NCBI GenBank assembly: GCA_964446935.1
Contig: CAYUQI010000002.1
Location: 1 to 64,000, forward strand
Reading direction: 5' to 3'
Source: UASB124 sp964446935
Lineage (GTDB): Bacteria; Babelota; Babeliae; Babelales; RVW-14
DNA length: 64,000 bases
Shown: positions 24,263 through 31,813 of the stretch, in pieces
How the letters are laid out: each line of letters opens with the position of its first letter
How positions within the stretch are numbered: the stretch's first letter is position 1
Notes under the pieces: generated by a model
What the model was told of the DNA's origin: nothing
Databases searched by the model: none
What the model saw: only the letters and a program-made list of their open reading frames with translations
Made by a program: the position numbers and the translations under genes

Positions 24263-24892
24263 ATGAAGCAGGCTGAAATAGGTATTATTTTAAAGAAATT
24301 ATCCGGTTCAGCATCCTTTTCTATTGTTGGCAAATCGGTAGGAAGAATACACTTAGTAGTGTTGAATCCACTTTATGCACGTCGGCTGGTCCCTGGCGCT
24401 GTTATCTCGTTTGTTCCTCGGCAGTTCAATGGTGCTTGTTACATTGCTGAGCGTGCTACTTTGGACGTTCTGCATCTTTATCAAACATTGGATATGTATT
24501 GGTTGCATCATTTGTTCGAATTGTCTCATTTTTTTGTTCCGCTTAATCAGCCGCATGATGGACTGTTTATTTTTTTGCGACGTTGTATAGAATTGCCTCC
24601 ACGGTTTAAAGAGACCCCCGGCGTGTGGCTTTGTATGCAACGAATGAATATTGGAGCATTGTTAATGCTGCTGGGCTTTTTCCCGCCGCAGCCATTGGAA
24701 CAGAAATTACTCTATTTTTTAAAGATTATGGTAAGCGCAGAATCATCATGGTTAGAGCACTTGGATGCCTATATAGAAGAGCTTTATCAGGTATCTGTAG
24801 TAGAACTTGATTCCTGGCTTGTCAAATGTATACACTCTCATCCAAATGTTTCTCTGTTTAAAACGCTTGATTTTATGTATAACAACCCTTAA
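24263..24892 (+). CDS. RecO-like protein (tentative)
   Basis: 209 residues, no signal peptide. The opening EIGIILKKLSGSASFSIVGKSVGRIHLVV resembles the N-terminal OB fold of RecO. The middle DVLHLYQTLDMYWLHHLFELSHFF and FIFLRRCIELPP, then MNIGALLMLLGFFPP, follow RecO's helical pattern (family-wide LLxxLGYxP). The zinc-binding cysteines of RecO are absent, and the protein is shorter than E. coli RecO (242). RecO loads RecA with RecR in gap repair. Evidence is weak; it may be an unrelated hypothetical. It lies 20 bp upstream of the channel gene. Confidence 0.35.
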   Translation: MKQAEIGIILKKLSGSASFSIVGKSVGRIHLVVLNPLYARRLVPGAVISFVPRQFNGACYIAERATLDVLHLYQTLDMYWLHHLFELSHFFVPLNQPHDGLFIFLRRCIELPPRFKETPGVWLCMQRMNIGALLMLLGFFPPQPLEQKLLYFLKIMVSAESSWLEHLDAYIEELYQVSVVELDSWLVKCIHSHPNVSLFKTLDFMYNNP

Positions 24893-24912
24893 CCATAATT
24901 GTAAGGTATGCA

Positions 24913-27900
24913 ATGATTATTCGTAAATATCTACTTACATTGGCTTGGGTAATAAGCCTTGGTACTCTTCGCGCAGATTTTTTAGGTGTCCAGGTACCAC
25001 AGACTGGTTTTGTTTTTGGGGGAAGTGTTGATGTACGAAAAACGCAATTGGTTGAGCTTGAAAAAGGCTTAGATCAGTTTAAAAAACGATATGATGAATC
25101 GAAGAAAAAAAGTGCAAGCGAATTGAATAAAATATCATCTGAATTAAATGAAACGCAACAGAATTTAAATGAGGCGTCAGGACAAGGGGCTGATTTACTC
25201 AATAAAAAGATAACCATTCTCCATGATCGAAGACAAAATTTGGCCGAGCTGCAAGATCTTTGGAAAGAATCATTGCAGTATCTTGAGTTGCATACCAAGC
25301 TCCTTAATGAAATTATTGATTTTATACAAATTTCAAGACCATCTCCAAAGCTTGCTTATGGCTGGAAAGAACTTCGCGAAGCACAGATCCGTGCGGTGGA
25401 AATGGGGATTAAGATTGATGCACTTAAAGAAAAACGTGAGAATATTAAAAAACAACGAGTTGCGGTTCAGGAACGACTTTCATCATTAGAGCGGCAGATA
25501 GAAGTAAAACAAAAAGAACAAGACAAAATTAATGCACAGCGTGAAAGTTCTGAAAAAGGAGCATATCTTGATTCAGCAATTCTTAAGCTTGATGGAGATA
25601 TTCTTATTAACGAACTTGCGGCGATTCAAGAAAAAATCCTGAAATTTAAATTGTTAATTGAAAAGCTTGATATTGAGGGTAAGTATCGGGACGATGTCAT
25701 TGAACTTGAACAAAACAAGTTGAATGAACAAAGGCTGTTGTTAGACCAAATCGAAGGACGCCTGGTTTTGGATTACAACGATGTTGAAATTGCTAAAAAT
25801 GAATGGAAAAGTGAAGTTCAGAATACGCTTAATCTAAAAGAAAAAATCAATCAAATTTGTGAGCCAAAAAAATTAACAAGAGAAAAATTATCACTTGATT
25901 TAGATGTTTTAAAACAACGGCTTAAAGATCTCAAGACGAAGGGGGTTAAAGACCGCGTTGTATATATGCAGCTCAAGGCTCAATACCAAAGACTGTCTGC
26001 ATTGTTGATGGCGCTCAATCAGGAAATAATGCTTTTGGACGCAGAACGTGATTTGGCAGAAATGCATCCCGCTGACAAAGAATTACAATTCAATATGGTT
26101 GAATTGCGGTATAAACTTAAACTTGAGGTTGAAAATATTGATGTTCTTCTGGCAACATTTCAGAACAAGCGAGAACTTGCTGTTAGTTCCCTCAAGGCGT
26201 TACATGATCAGCAGAAAGAAGCAAGTACCTCATTGGTTGAAACCAAGCGAGCAAAGGAAAAAGTAACCAAATCAAAAAATAAAATACTTCATAAGGCATC
26301 GTTGCAACCAAAAAACAAACGTCATGTATATGCTGTTATTATGGGACTACTGGATGAAACACAACAGTTTTTGAATATGCATGTTGGGTTTACAGAATCA
26401 TTTATTGCGGTTAATGCTGATTTAATTACACAACAGCAAAGAATTGTGAACCAATATGATTTGATTATTAAAGAATTAGAAAAAATTCGCCGTATGTATG
26501 GTGTATGGCGTCGGTCACCACAGGCGATATCACTTGAAGCCTTGGGACGATCATTGCTGGAAGCTGAGTCTTTCTTTAAAAAGTTGTATTGGGAAACTCC
26601 TACACGTCTAAACATTGTTACGGTTTTTCGCGCTGTGAGATCATGGCCTTTGTTTAATTATATTCTTATCATTCTTTTCTTTGTCATGTACCTTTTGTCC
26701 TTCATTGCTGTTCGCATAGGTTTAATGATTATGCGACAACGATTGCAAGCGATTGTTGATCGATATCAGGGATATGCGCGGTATATTTATTTGCATATTA
26801 TTCTTGCAATGATCAATTTTGCTCTTGAATATTTTGTGCTCTTATTTACGTGGTTTTTTATTTTTCTTCATGTCGTGACTAATTTTAAATACCTTTTCGC
26901 AACACTCTCTCCTATTGCTAATCCCTATACCATAACGGTTTTCTACCTTCTATCCATACCATTATTGCTTTATTTGTCGCATCATTTTGTTGGTGCATTT
27001 AAGGATCTTAATAAAAAATTAAGTTATGTTTTCTTTGCTGAAACGTTTCAAGATAAATTTATTTTGCTTATTTCTGTTTTTTGTTACGCAACGTCAGTGT
27101 TGTTGCCGTTAAGACTTGCTATCCTTGCATATGCTGATATTGGTCAATCTGAGTTTGCAACTGTTATCTTGGCTGCATATTCTCTCACTATCATTGTGGT
27201 CGCATTGCTCTTTTTCAGCAAAGAAGATGTATTGCGGTTGGTTCCGTCGCATACAACTTTTTTCATTTGGCTTAAACGAAAAATTGATAAACATTACTAT
27301 CCGGTTTTCCTCTTTTTTATGTTTTTGTTAGTCCTTTCAAATCCATACATTGGTTATTCAAATATGGCGTGGTTTTTGGCCTTTGCGGTTCCTTCGACAG
27401 TATTTTTGATGTATTTGCTTTTTGCCGTGCATTACTACATACGTAAATACGCACTTTTTATATTTATGAAAGAAGAAGACGAAGAAATCATTGATAAATT
27501 TGAACATGCCAAAACCTATTATGGATTTTTTGTCATATTCTTGTTTTTGGTATTGATATTTGCAGCATCGATTATTGCTTTGCGTATCTGGGGTTTTGAT
27601 TATAACCCTTCAGATTTGTGGAAAGTTCTCTCTGAGCAATGGGTTGTTCGAGTAGGTGTTAATAAATTTGGCTTTGTTGAATTGATGACGTTGGGACTTT
27701 TTATAACCGGTAGCTTTCTTTTGTCATCGCTGGTACACAAGTTTATTCTTAGTCGTCTCTTTGATATCTTGCGTTCTGAGCCAGGCATTCAAAATACTAT
27801 TTCACGTATTTTCCACTATGTAATTGTATTTTTGGCGATTGTAATGGGTTTATATGCCATTCATTTAGGGGATTTTATCTCGTGGGCATGGTTGTCCTTT

Positions 27901-28491
27901 AGCATCGTGTTTGGCTTGGCGATCAAAGATATTGTTATGGACTTTGTTGCTGGATTTTTTGTGCTTCTTGAACGTCCTATTGAGATCGGTAATTACATTC
28001 AAATCGATGAGACGCAAGGAACGGTGCATAAAATTGCGGCACGTTCAACAACGATTATTACCTCACGAAATCATTCAATCATTATTCCCAACAAAGATTT
28101 AATAACCAAATGGATTATTAACTGGGGGCATGGACGGTTTGCTGTTGGCTTTGAACTCAACATTCGTGTTGATCTTAGATCCGATCCTGATTTGGTCAAA
28201 AAAGTTTTGGTTACTACTATTCAATCAAATCCGTTAATTCTCAAGGTTCCCGGTATTGTTGCTCGTTTGGAAGATATTGAGGAAAATGGGCTGTATTTCC
28301 TTGTGAGAGCCTTTATCAGTGCCAGAAGAGTAAAAGAACAATGGGAGTTGGCTGCATTGCTACGTTCTGAAATTATTAAGGCATTTAGGGAAAATAATAT
28401 TGTTTTGGCTAAACCTGCTCGTCTAATTGAGATGGAATCGGGGGTGGTGACACAGGGGCCAAAGGCCATTGAAATTAAGTTTGATAAATAG
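24913..28491 (+). CDS. Large MscS-family mechanosensitive channel (MscK/MscM-like)
   Basis: 1192 residues. A signal peptide (IIRKYLLTLAWVISLGTLRA) is followed by ~550 residues of periplasmic coiled coil, then about a dozen hydrophobic helices from residue ~580 (FNYILIILFFVMYLLSFIAV). The C-terminal MscS module follows: the pore-lining region GLAIKDIVMDFVAGFFVLLERPIEIGNYIQIDETQGTV, then IIPNKDLITKWIINW and the cytoplasmic cage. Large MscS proteins of the KefA/YjeP type open on membrane tension to release solutes. The coiled-coil part is longer in proportion than in E. coli homologues. It may be cotranscribed with the small gene 20 bp upstream and ends at a terminator. Confidence 0.93.
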   Translation: MIIRKYLLTLAWVISLGTLRADFLGVQVPQTGFVFGGSVDVRKTQLVELEKGLDQFKKRYDESKKKSASELNKISSELNETQQNLNEASGQGADLLNKKITILHDRRQNLAELQDLWKESLQYLELHTKLLNEIIDFIQISRPSPKLAYGWKELREAQIRAVEMGIKIDALKEKRENIKKQRVAVQERLSSLERQIEVKQKEQDKINAQRESSEKGAYLDSAILKLDGDILINELAAIQEKILKFKLLIEKLDIEGKYRDDVIELEQNKLNEQRLLLDQIEGRLVLDYNDVEIAKNEWKSEVQNTLNLKEKINQICEPKKLTREKLSLDLDVLKQRLKDLKTKGVKDRVVYMQLKAQYQRLSALLMALNQEIMLLDAERDLAEMHPADKELQFNMVELRYKLKLEVENIDVLLATFQNKRELAVSSLKALHDQQKEASTSLVETKRAKEKVTKSKNKILHKASLQPKNKRHVYAVIMGLLDETQQFLNMHVGFTESFIAVNADLITQQQRIVNQYDLIIKELEKIRRMYGVWRRSPQAISLEALGRSLLEAESFFKKLYWETPTRLNIVTVFRAVRSWPLFNYILIILFFVMYLLSFIAVRIGLMIMRQRLQAIVDRYQGYARYIYLHIILAMINFALEYFVLLFTWFFIFLHVVTNFKYLFATLSPIANPYTITVFYLLSIPLLLYLSHHFVGAFKDLNKKLSYVFFAETFQDKFILLISVFCYATSVLLPLRLAILAYADIGQSEFATVILAAYSLTIIVVALLFFSKEDVLRLVPSHTTFFIWLKRKIDKHYYPVFLFFMFLLVLSNPYIGYSNMAWFLAFAVPSTVFLMYLLFAVHYYIRKYALFIFMKEEDEEIIDKFEHAKTYYGFFVIFLFLVLIFAASIIALRIWGFDYNPSDLWKVLSEQWVVRVGVNKFGFVELMTLGLFITGSFLLSSLVHKFILSRLFDILRSEPGIQNTISRIFHYVIVFLAIVMGLYAIHLGDFISWAWLSFSIVFGLAIKDIVMDFVAGFFVLLERPIEIGNYIQIDETQGTVHKIAARSTTIITSRNHSIIIPNKDLITKWIINWGHGRFAVGFELNIRVDLRSDPDLVKKVLVTTIQSNPLILKVPGIVARLEDIEENGLYFLVRAFISARRVKEQWELAALLRSEIIKAFRENNIVLAKPARLIEMESGVVTQGPKAIEIKFDK

Positions 28492-28498
28492 ATGGAGT

Positions 28499-28531
28499 AA
28501 GGGCGAGATTGTTACATCCCGCCCTTTTTTT
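28499..28531 (+). terminator. Terminator after MscS gene
   Basis: AGGGCG and CGCCCT form a stem followed by seven T, 8 bases after the stop codon. Confidence 0.85.
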
Positions 28532-28533
28532 GT

Positions 28534-28951
28534 TTAATAATCCCACGCATCGTTTTTATTGAGTGCATAAAAGAGATCTTTTCGATAAAAGTTAAGTTGG
28601 ATTTCTAATTGTCTTAAGCGTTCATCTCTCTGCTCAAATTTCGGTTGATTAGCTACAAGGGTAAGTTGTCGCTCTAGTGCTTGTATCTTATTCTGTAAAA
28701 TTAATACTTTAAATTGTGGTTTGTCACAAAGTTTTTTTAAGAAGCGACATGTTGTTTGAAGCGATAATAGGTCTACCGAATCGAGCTTGGCTGCTATTTC
28801 AGTTAATATGTCATCGGGTAGTTGCGATAAACTTGTAGTTGATGTAGCTGCTGGTGATTGTTCTATGGCTTGAACAGTTGGATTAGATGCTATATAGGTG
28901 AAGAAACACCATATAGGTTGCTCTGAATGTTTTGGTTATAACGGTATTCAT
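28534..28951 (-). pseudogene. Exported F-box protein, frameshifted
   Basis: On the minus strand an open frame from about 28935 to the stop at 28534 has no ATG, GTG or TTG before its domain. It encodes SQLPDDILTEIAAKLDSVD, then LLSLQTTCRFLKKLC, a textbook F-box, followed by a helical, probably coiled-coil tail (LILQNKIQALERQL ... LNFYRKDLFYALN). In another frame, ATG 28951 follows AAAGGA and encodes a signal-peptide-like MNTVITKTFRATYMVFLHLY before hitting TAA. Joining the two frames near 28885-28900 would give an exported F-box protein of ~135 residues. It is a frameshifted gene, a sequencing error, or less likely a programmed frameshift. Confidence 0.65.
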
Positions 28952-29342
28952 GATAAATCCTTTCATGGATTATTAAAATTCAAAAATAACTACAAAGAAA
29001 CCATTGCGTATTTAAAACGTTAAACACGCACTATTCTTGTTCGACAAGGTGCTACAAAAATAAAAAATAAAATGAAAATAAGGGGGGATTTAATGGGAAT
29101 GATGGTGATGATGTCGATGATGCATCGACAGGGTAGAAATAGAAAAGATGACGTTAGAAGTAACGTCTAAAGAACATTTTGATGAGAAAAATAAGGCATT
29201 TTGCCTTTGCTGTATCGGAATCATAATGTCCTCCGAAAGGGTTATTAGATCTTTGTGGTTAGATCTCCATGATCTAACCAGGAATGGCCATAATTCATTA
29301 AAGAAACTGGCCGTGCCAACCGAAGCTCGATAGAGCGAAGGC
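28952..29342. other. Intergenic region downstream of tmRNA, hairpins only
   Basis: 391 bp without a supported gene. It holds perfect small hairpins: GACGTTA/TAACGTC (29149-29166) and GGTTAGATC/GATCTAACC (29257-29279). It also holds the likely tmRNA terminator at 29185-29208. An open frame at 29148-29333 crosses these hairpins and has no ribosome site, so it is not called. Confidence 0.5.
29185..29208 (-). terminator. Probable tmRNA terminator
   Basis: On the minus strand AAGGCA/TGCCTT forms a short stem followed by ATTTTTCT. It lies about 135 bases beyond the mature tmRNA 3' end. Confidence 0.5.
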
Positions 29343-29716
29343 TGGTGGAGGCGATGGGAGTCGAACCCATGTCCGCAGTAAACAAAGTACTCAGTCCTAC
29401 ATGTTTATTCCTTGTTTATACTCCTACACAAAAGCAAGGAATCCTGCGTGTAAGAGCCGATTGAGTGTACGCTGTTGGTTACACATTCGGAAAAGTCTTG
29501 CCAACAGGTTCTATCTGAATAATACGAGTATTACCAACTGATAGACACGCCAGTAATACAAGAGCTACTCAGTTACTAATTAAGCAACGTATGCAGCTTG
29601 TGAATGACCAAAGTCATCACTTATTTGATTTGAAGGATTCTTTAACGAGTTTCTTCCTCCAAAACTCGACATGCGCTCAGTACATCGTCTATTACGTCGA
29701 GACCAATTACGCCCCC
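29343..29716 (-). tRNA. ssrA: tmRNA (transfer-messenger RNA)
   Basis: About 374 nt on the minus strand. The 3' end is the tRNA-like T arm and acceptor, GGTTCGACTCCCATCGCC followed by TCCACCA. The 5' end GGGGGCGTAATTGGTC pairs with GCCTCC of the acceptor (one G-U). The tag frame can be read up to a TAA stop: its last residues are HSQAAYVA, the C-terminal degradation signal. tmRNA rescues stalled ribosomes with SmpB and tags the product for proteolysis. It is a one-piece tmRNA with its own promoter (29751-29778). Listed as tRNA because the schema has no tmRNA type. Confidence 0.92.
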
Positions 29717-29750
29717 GGATTTTTCAAAGATCTTTACAAATTCTTTGCTC

Positions 29751-29778
29751 AGTATAGGATAAAATTGCTGAATGTCAA
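29751..29778 (-). promoter_or_regulatory. tmRNA promoter
   Basis: On the minus strand TTGACA (29773-29778) and TATACT (29751-29756) are 16 bp apart, a near-consensus sigma-70 promoter. The start would be about 28 nt before the mature tmRNA 5' end. Confidence 0.8.
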
Positions 29779-29811
29779 TTTATCCCTATTTGTAAGGATT
29801 TTCTGTAGGTT

Positions 29812-30645
29812 ATGAAAACTAAAACAACACCACAATTTTTTAAAATTGATAGAGACAATTCAAAAAAAAGGTCATTTCCGTTCAAAAAAAAGGCCTTTGG
29901 CCAGCATTTTTTACGCAGACAGTCGGTGGTTGATCATATGATCGACAAAGTTGTCATTACCCCGGAGACTTCAGTTCTTGAAATCGGTTGTGGCGATGGC
30001 TTTTTGACTCAATCCATTCTATCTCAGACGAAGTGCAAGCAGCTTGTTGGTTATGAAATTGACCGAGAATGGGCCTTTGTTGTTAAGAAAAAAATTAAAG
30101 ACCAGCGATTTATTCTTAAAAATGAAAATTTTTTAGAAGTTGATTTTTCATCCTTTGAAGCATCAAAGCCATGGGTATTGCTGGCTAATCTTCCTTATCA
30201 AGTTACCTTTCCAATTCTTTTTCTTATACAAAAGCATAAACACCTTTTTACTGAAGGTGTGGTAATGGTTCAGGAAGAGGTTGCACAAAAGATTGTTGCC
30301 AAAGAAGGTCGTAGTTTCAATCCAACGACACTTTTTTTACAATACCATCTCCAATGGGAATTGATGGAAAAAATTGAACCTGCGGCATTTGAGCCTCCTC
30401 CCAAGGTATTCTCACGGTTGCTCTATCTTAGGCCTCGTCCTGATGCTCAAGAAATTCCAGAAGAAGAAAAGTTTTGGAAATTTTTAAAGCTTTGCTTCAG
30501 ATCCCCACGACAAACATTACGTAATAATCTTAAAACTACCCATTTTCAGTTAACTAAAATTCCATCCGAGATACTTAGTCTTCGTGCTCAACAAATGTCA
30601 TTTGAGCAATTTTTGAAGTTGTGGGGTACCTTGATTGAGGTATAA
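29812..30645 (+). CDS. rsmA: 16S rRNA dimethyladenosine transferase (KsgA/RsmA)
   Basis: 277 residues. It carries KKAFGQHFLRRQSVVDHMI at the N-terminus, SAM motif I SVLEIGCGDGFLTQ, an acidic motif II (YEIDREW) and the catalytic NLPYQVTFPILF (motif IV, N-L-P-Y). The C-terminal domain follows (FEPPPKVFSRLLYLRPR). KsgA dimethylates two adjacent adenosines near the 3' end of 16S rRNA during small-subunit maturation. The 5' ~25 residues are basic and extra compared with E. coli. The 3' end overlaps the convergent glycosyltransferase gene by 58 bp. Confidence 0.95.
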   Translation: MKTKTTPQFFKIDRDNSKKRSFPFKKKAFGQHFLRRQSVVDHMIDKVVITPETSVLEIGCGDGFLTQSILSQTKCKQLVGYEIDREWAFVVKKKIKDQRFILKNENFLEVDFSSFEASKPWVLLANLPYQVTFPILFLIQKHKHLFTEGVVMVQEEVAQKIVAKEGRSFNPTTLFLQYHLQWELMEKIEPAAFEPPPKVFSRLLYLRPRPDAQEIPEEEKFWKFLKLCFRSPRQTLRNNLKTTHFQLTKIPSEILSLRAQQMSFEQFLKLWGTLIEV

Positions 30646-31769
30646 ATGTTCTGTTTTTCCTGGTCAATAAGCCAGGCGACGGTATTGTTGTGAATGACGC
30701 GCAATCCTACTGCTAAGTACTCAAGCACCTTGGTCGGTCGCGAAACCCAATTGATAACATCTGGTTCTCGAAACAAAAGTCCTGCGTCTGCAGCGGCAAG
30801 ATATTGGAGGAGTTGTTGGGGTGGGACGTTCAAAATTCGATAAGCGTTGGGTGGTATGCGGTGTTTTCCAAAGATGTTGATAAAGGGCTCTTTATCGGTT
30901 GTGTAAATGAGCAATATGCTATGTGAGTTTTGTTTATGTTGCTCAATAAAAAAATGTATGATTTCTTCTGGACACTGCCATGGCTTGTATGAGCCGCTGT
31001 AACAATAGGCATATGTGTCAAGAGGAATTGCCAGTTGTTTACGAATGACATCACGCCATTCTTGTCTTTGTTCCAGGGGAATGACACGAGGGATATCTCG
31101 CATTGCCAGCGATATCTTTGATGAATGTGCATTAAATTTTTTAATAAGATAATCCTTGAGCGCCGGACTGACTGCTTCAATGATAACATTGCTAGGAATA
31201 TCATGAGCATCTCTTTGTCGATATGCTTCTTTCTCAATATGTTTAAGCGATTTATAGATAAGACAACAATAACAGCTTTTAAATAAAGGCGTTTTCTCTT
31301 TAATCTTAGCATAGCGGAATTCTTCGGCAGCGAGGCCTCGTGCTTGAATGATAAGAGGGGGGAGGTGCCTGTATTCCCTTTTTCTTCCATTACGCAAATG
31401 TTTTGCTGCTATATTGCGAAGTACATTAATACAAATCCAACCGGCTAATGGGCCTCGTGCAATGATTGTGGTACTTGGCATTTTACAAAACAACCAAAAA
31501 AGTTGCCAACTGCTAATCCATAAGCTTAAGGTACCAATAAATGGTACCTTTTTGAGAAGAACAACATGAAGACGATCATGAGCAGGAATAAGACTCATGA
31601 GCTTTTCTGCTGAAAGTTGTTTTCGTTCAAATGAGACAAGTGTGATTTCTAACGAACGATTGGCTTCAAGTTGATCCAATAAGGGCCGAAGGACAATGCT
31701 ACTAAATACTGAATTGGTGACACTGTCGTAGATTACGTACATACTATGTTTGTTGGCAGATTCCAACAT
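30588..31769 (-). CDS. GT-B glycosyltransferase-like protein
   Basis: 393 residues with AAAGGG upstream of ATG 31769. The N-terminal half has Rossmann-like features (MYVIYDSVTNSVFSSIVLRPLLDQL) and PLIIQARGLAAEEFRYAK. The C-terminal half has the donor-binding pattern of family 1/4 transferases: AYCYSGSYKPWQCPEEIIHFF, LLIYTTDKEPF, ILNVPPQQLLQYLAAADAGLLFRE and RPTKVLEYLAVGLRVIHN. It probably adds a sugar to a surface glycan or lipid from a nucleotide-sugar donor, and the acceptor is unknown. It stands alone between KsgA and PEP synthase, with no other glycan genes near. Confidence 0.72.
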   Translation of the reverse strand: MLESANKHSMYVIYDSVTNSVFSSIVLRPLLDQLEANRSLEITLVSFERKQLSAEKLMSLIPAHDRLHVVLLKKVPFIGTLSLWISSWQLFWLFCKMPSTTIIARGPLAGWICINVLRNIAAKHLRNGRKREYRHLPPLIIQARGLAAEEFRYAKIKEKTPLFKSCYCCLIYKSLKHIEKEAYRQRDAHDIPSNVIIEAVSPALKDYLIKKFNAHSSKISLAMRDIPRVIPLEQRQEWRDVIRKQLAIPLDTYAYCYSGSYKPWQCPEEIIHFFIEQHKQNSHSILLIYTTDKEPFINIFGKHRIPPNAYRILNVPPQQLLQYLAAADAGLLFREPDVINWVSRPTKVLEYLAVGLRVIHNNTVAWLIDQEKQNIYTSIKVPHNFKNCSNDIC

Positions 31770-31813
31770 AAAACCCTTTTTTGACGGTTAAAGGACCTAG
31801 GAGGAAATAGTGT

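Noticed and set aside
29148..29333. 61-codon open frame
   Set aside because: Covers hairpins and the tmRNA terminator region, with no ribosome site and no recognisable protein features.
29591..29815. 74-codon open frame before ksgA
   Set aside because: It lies across the tmRNA 5' part and promoter and has no ribosome binding site.
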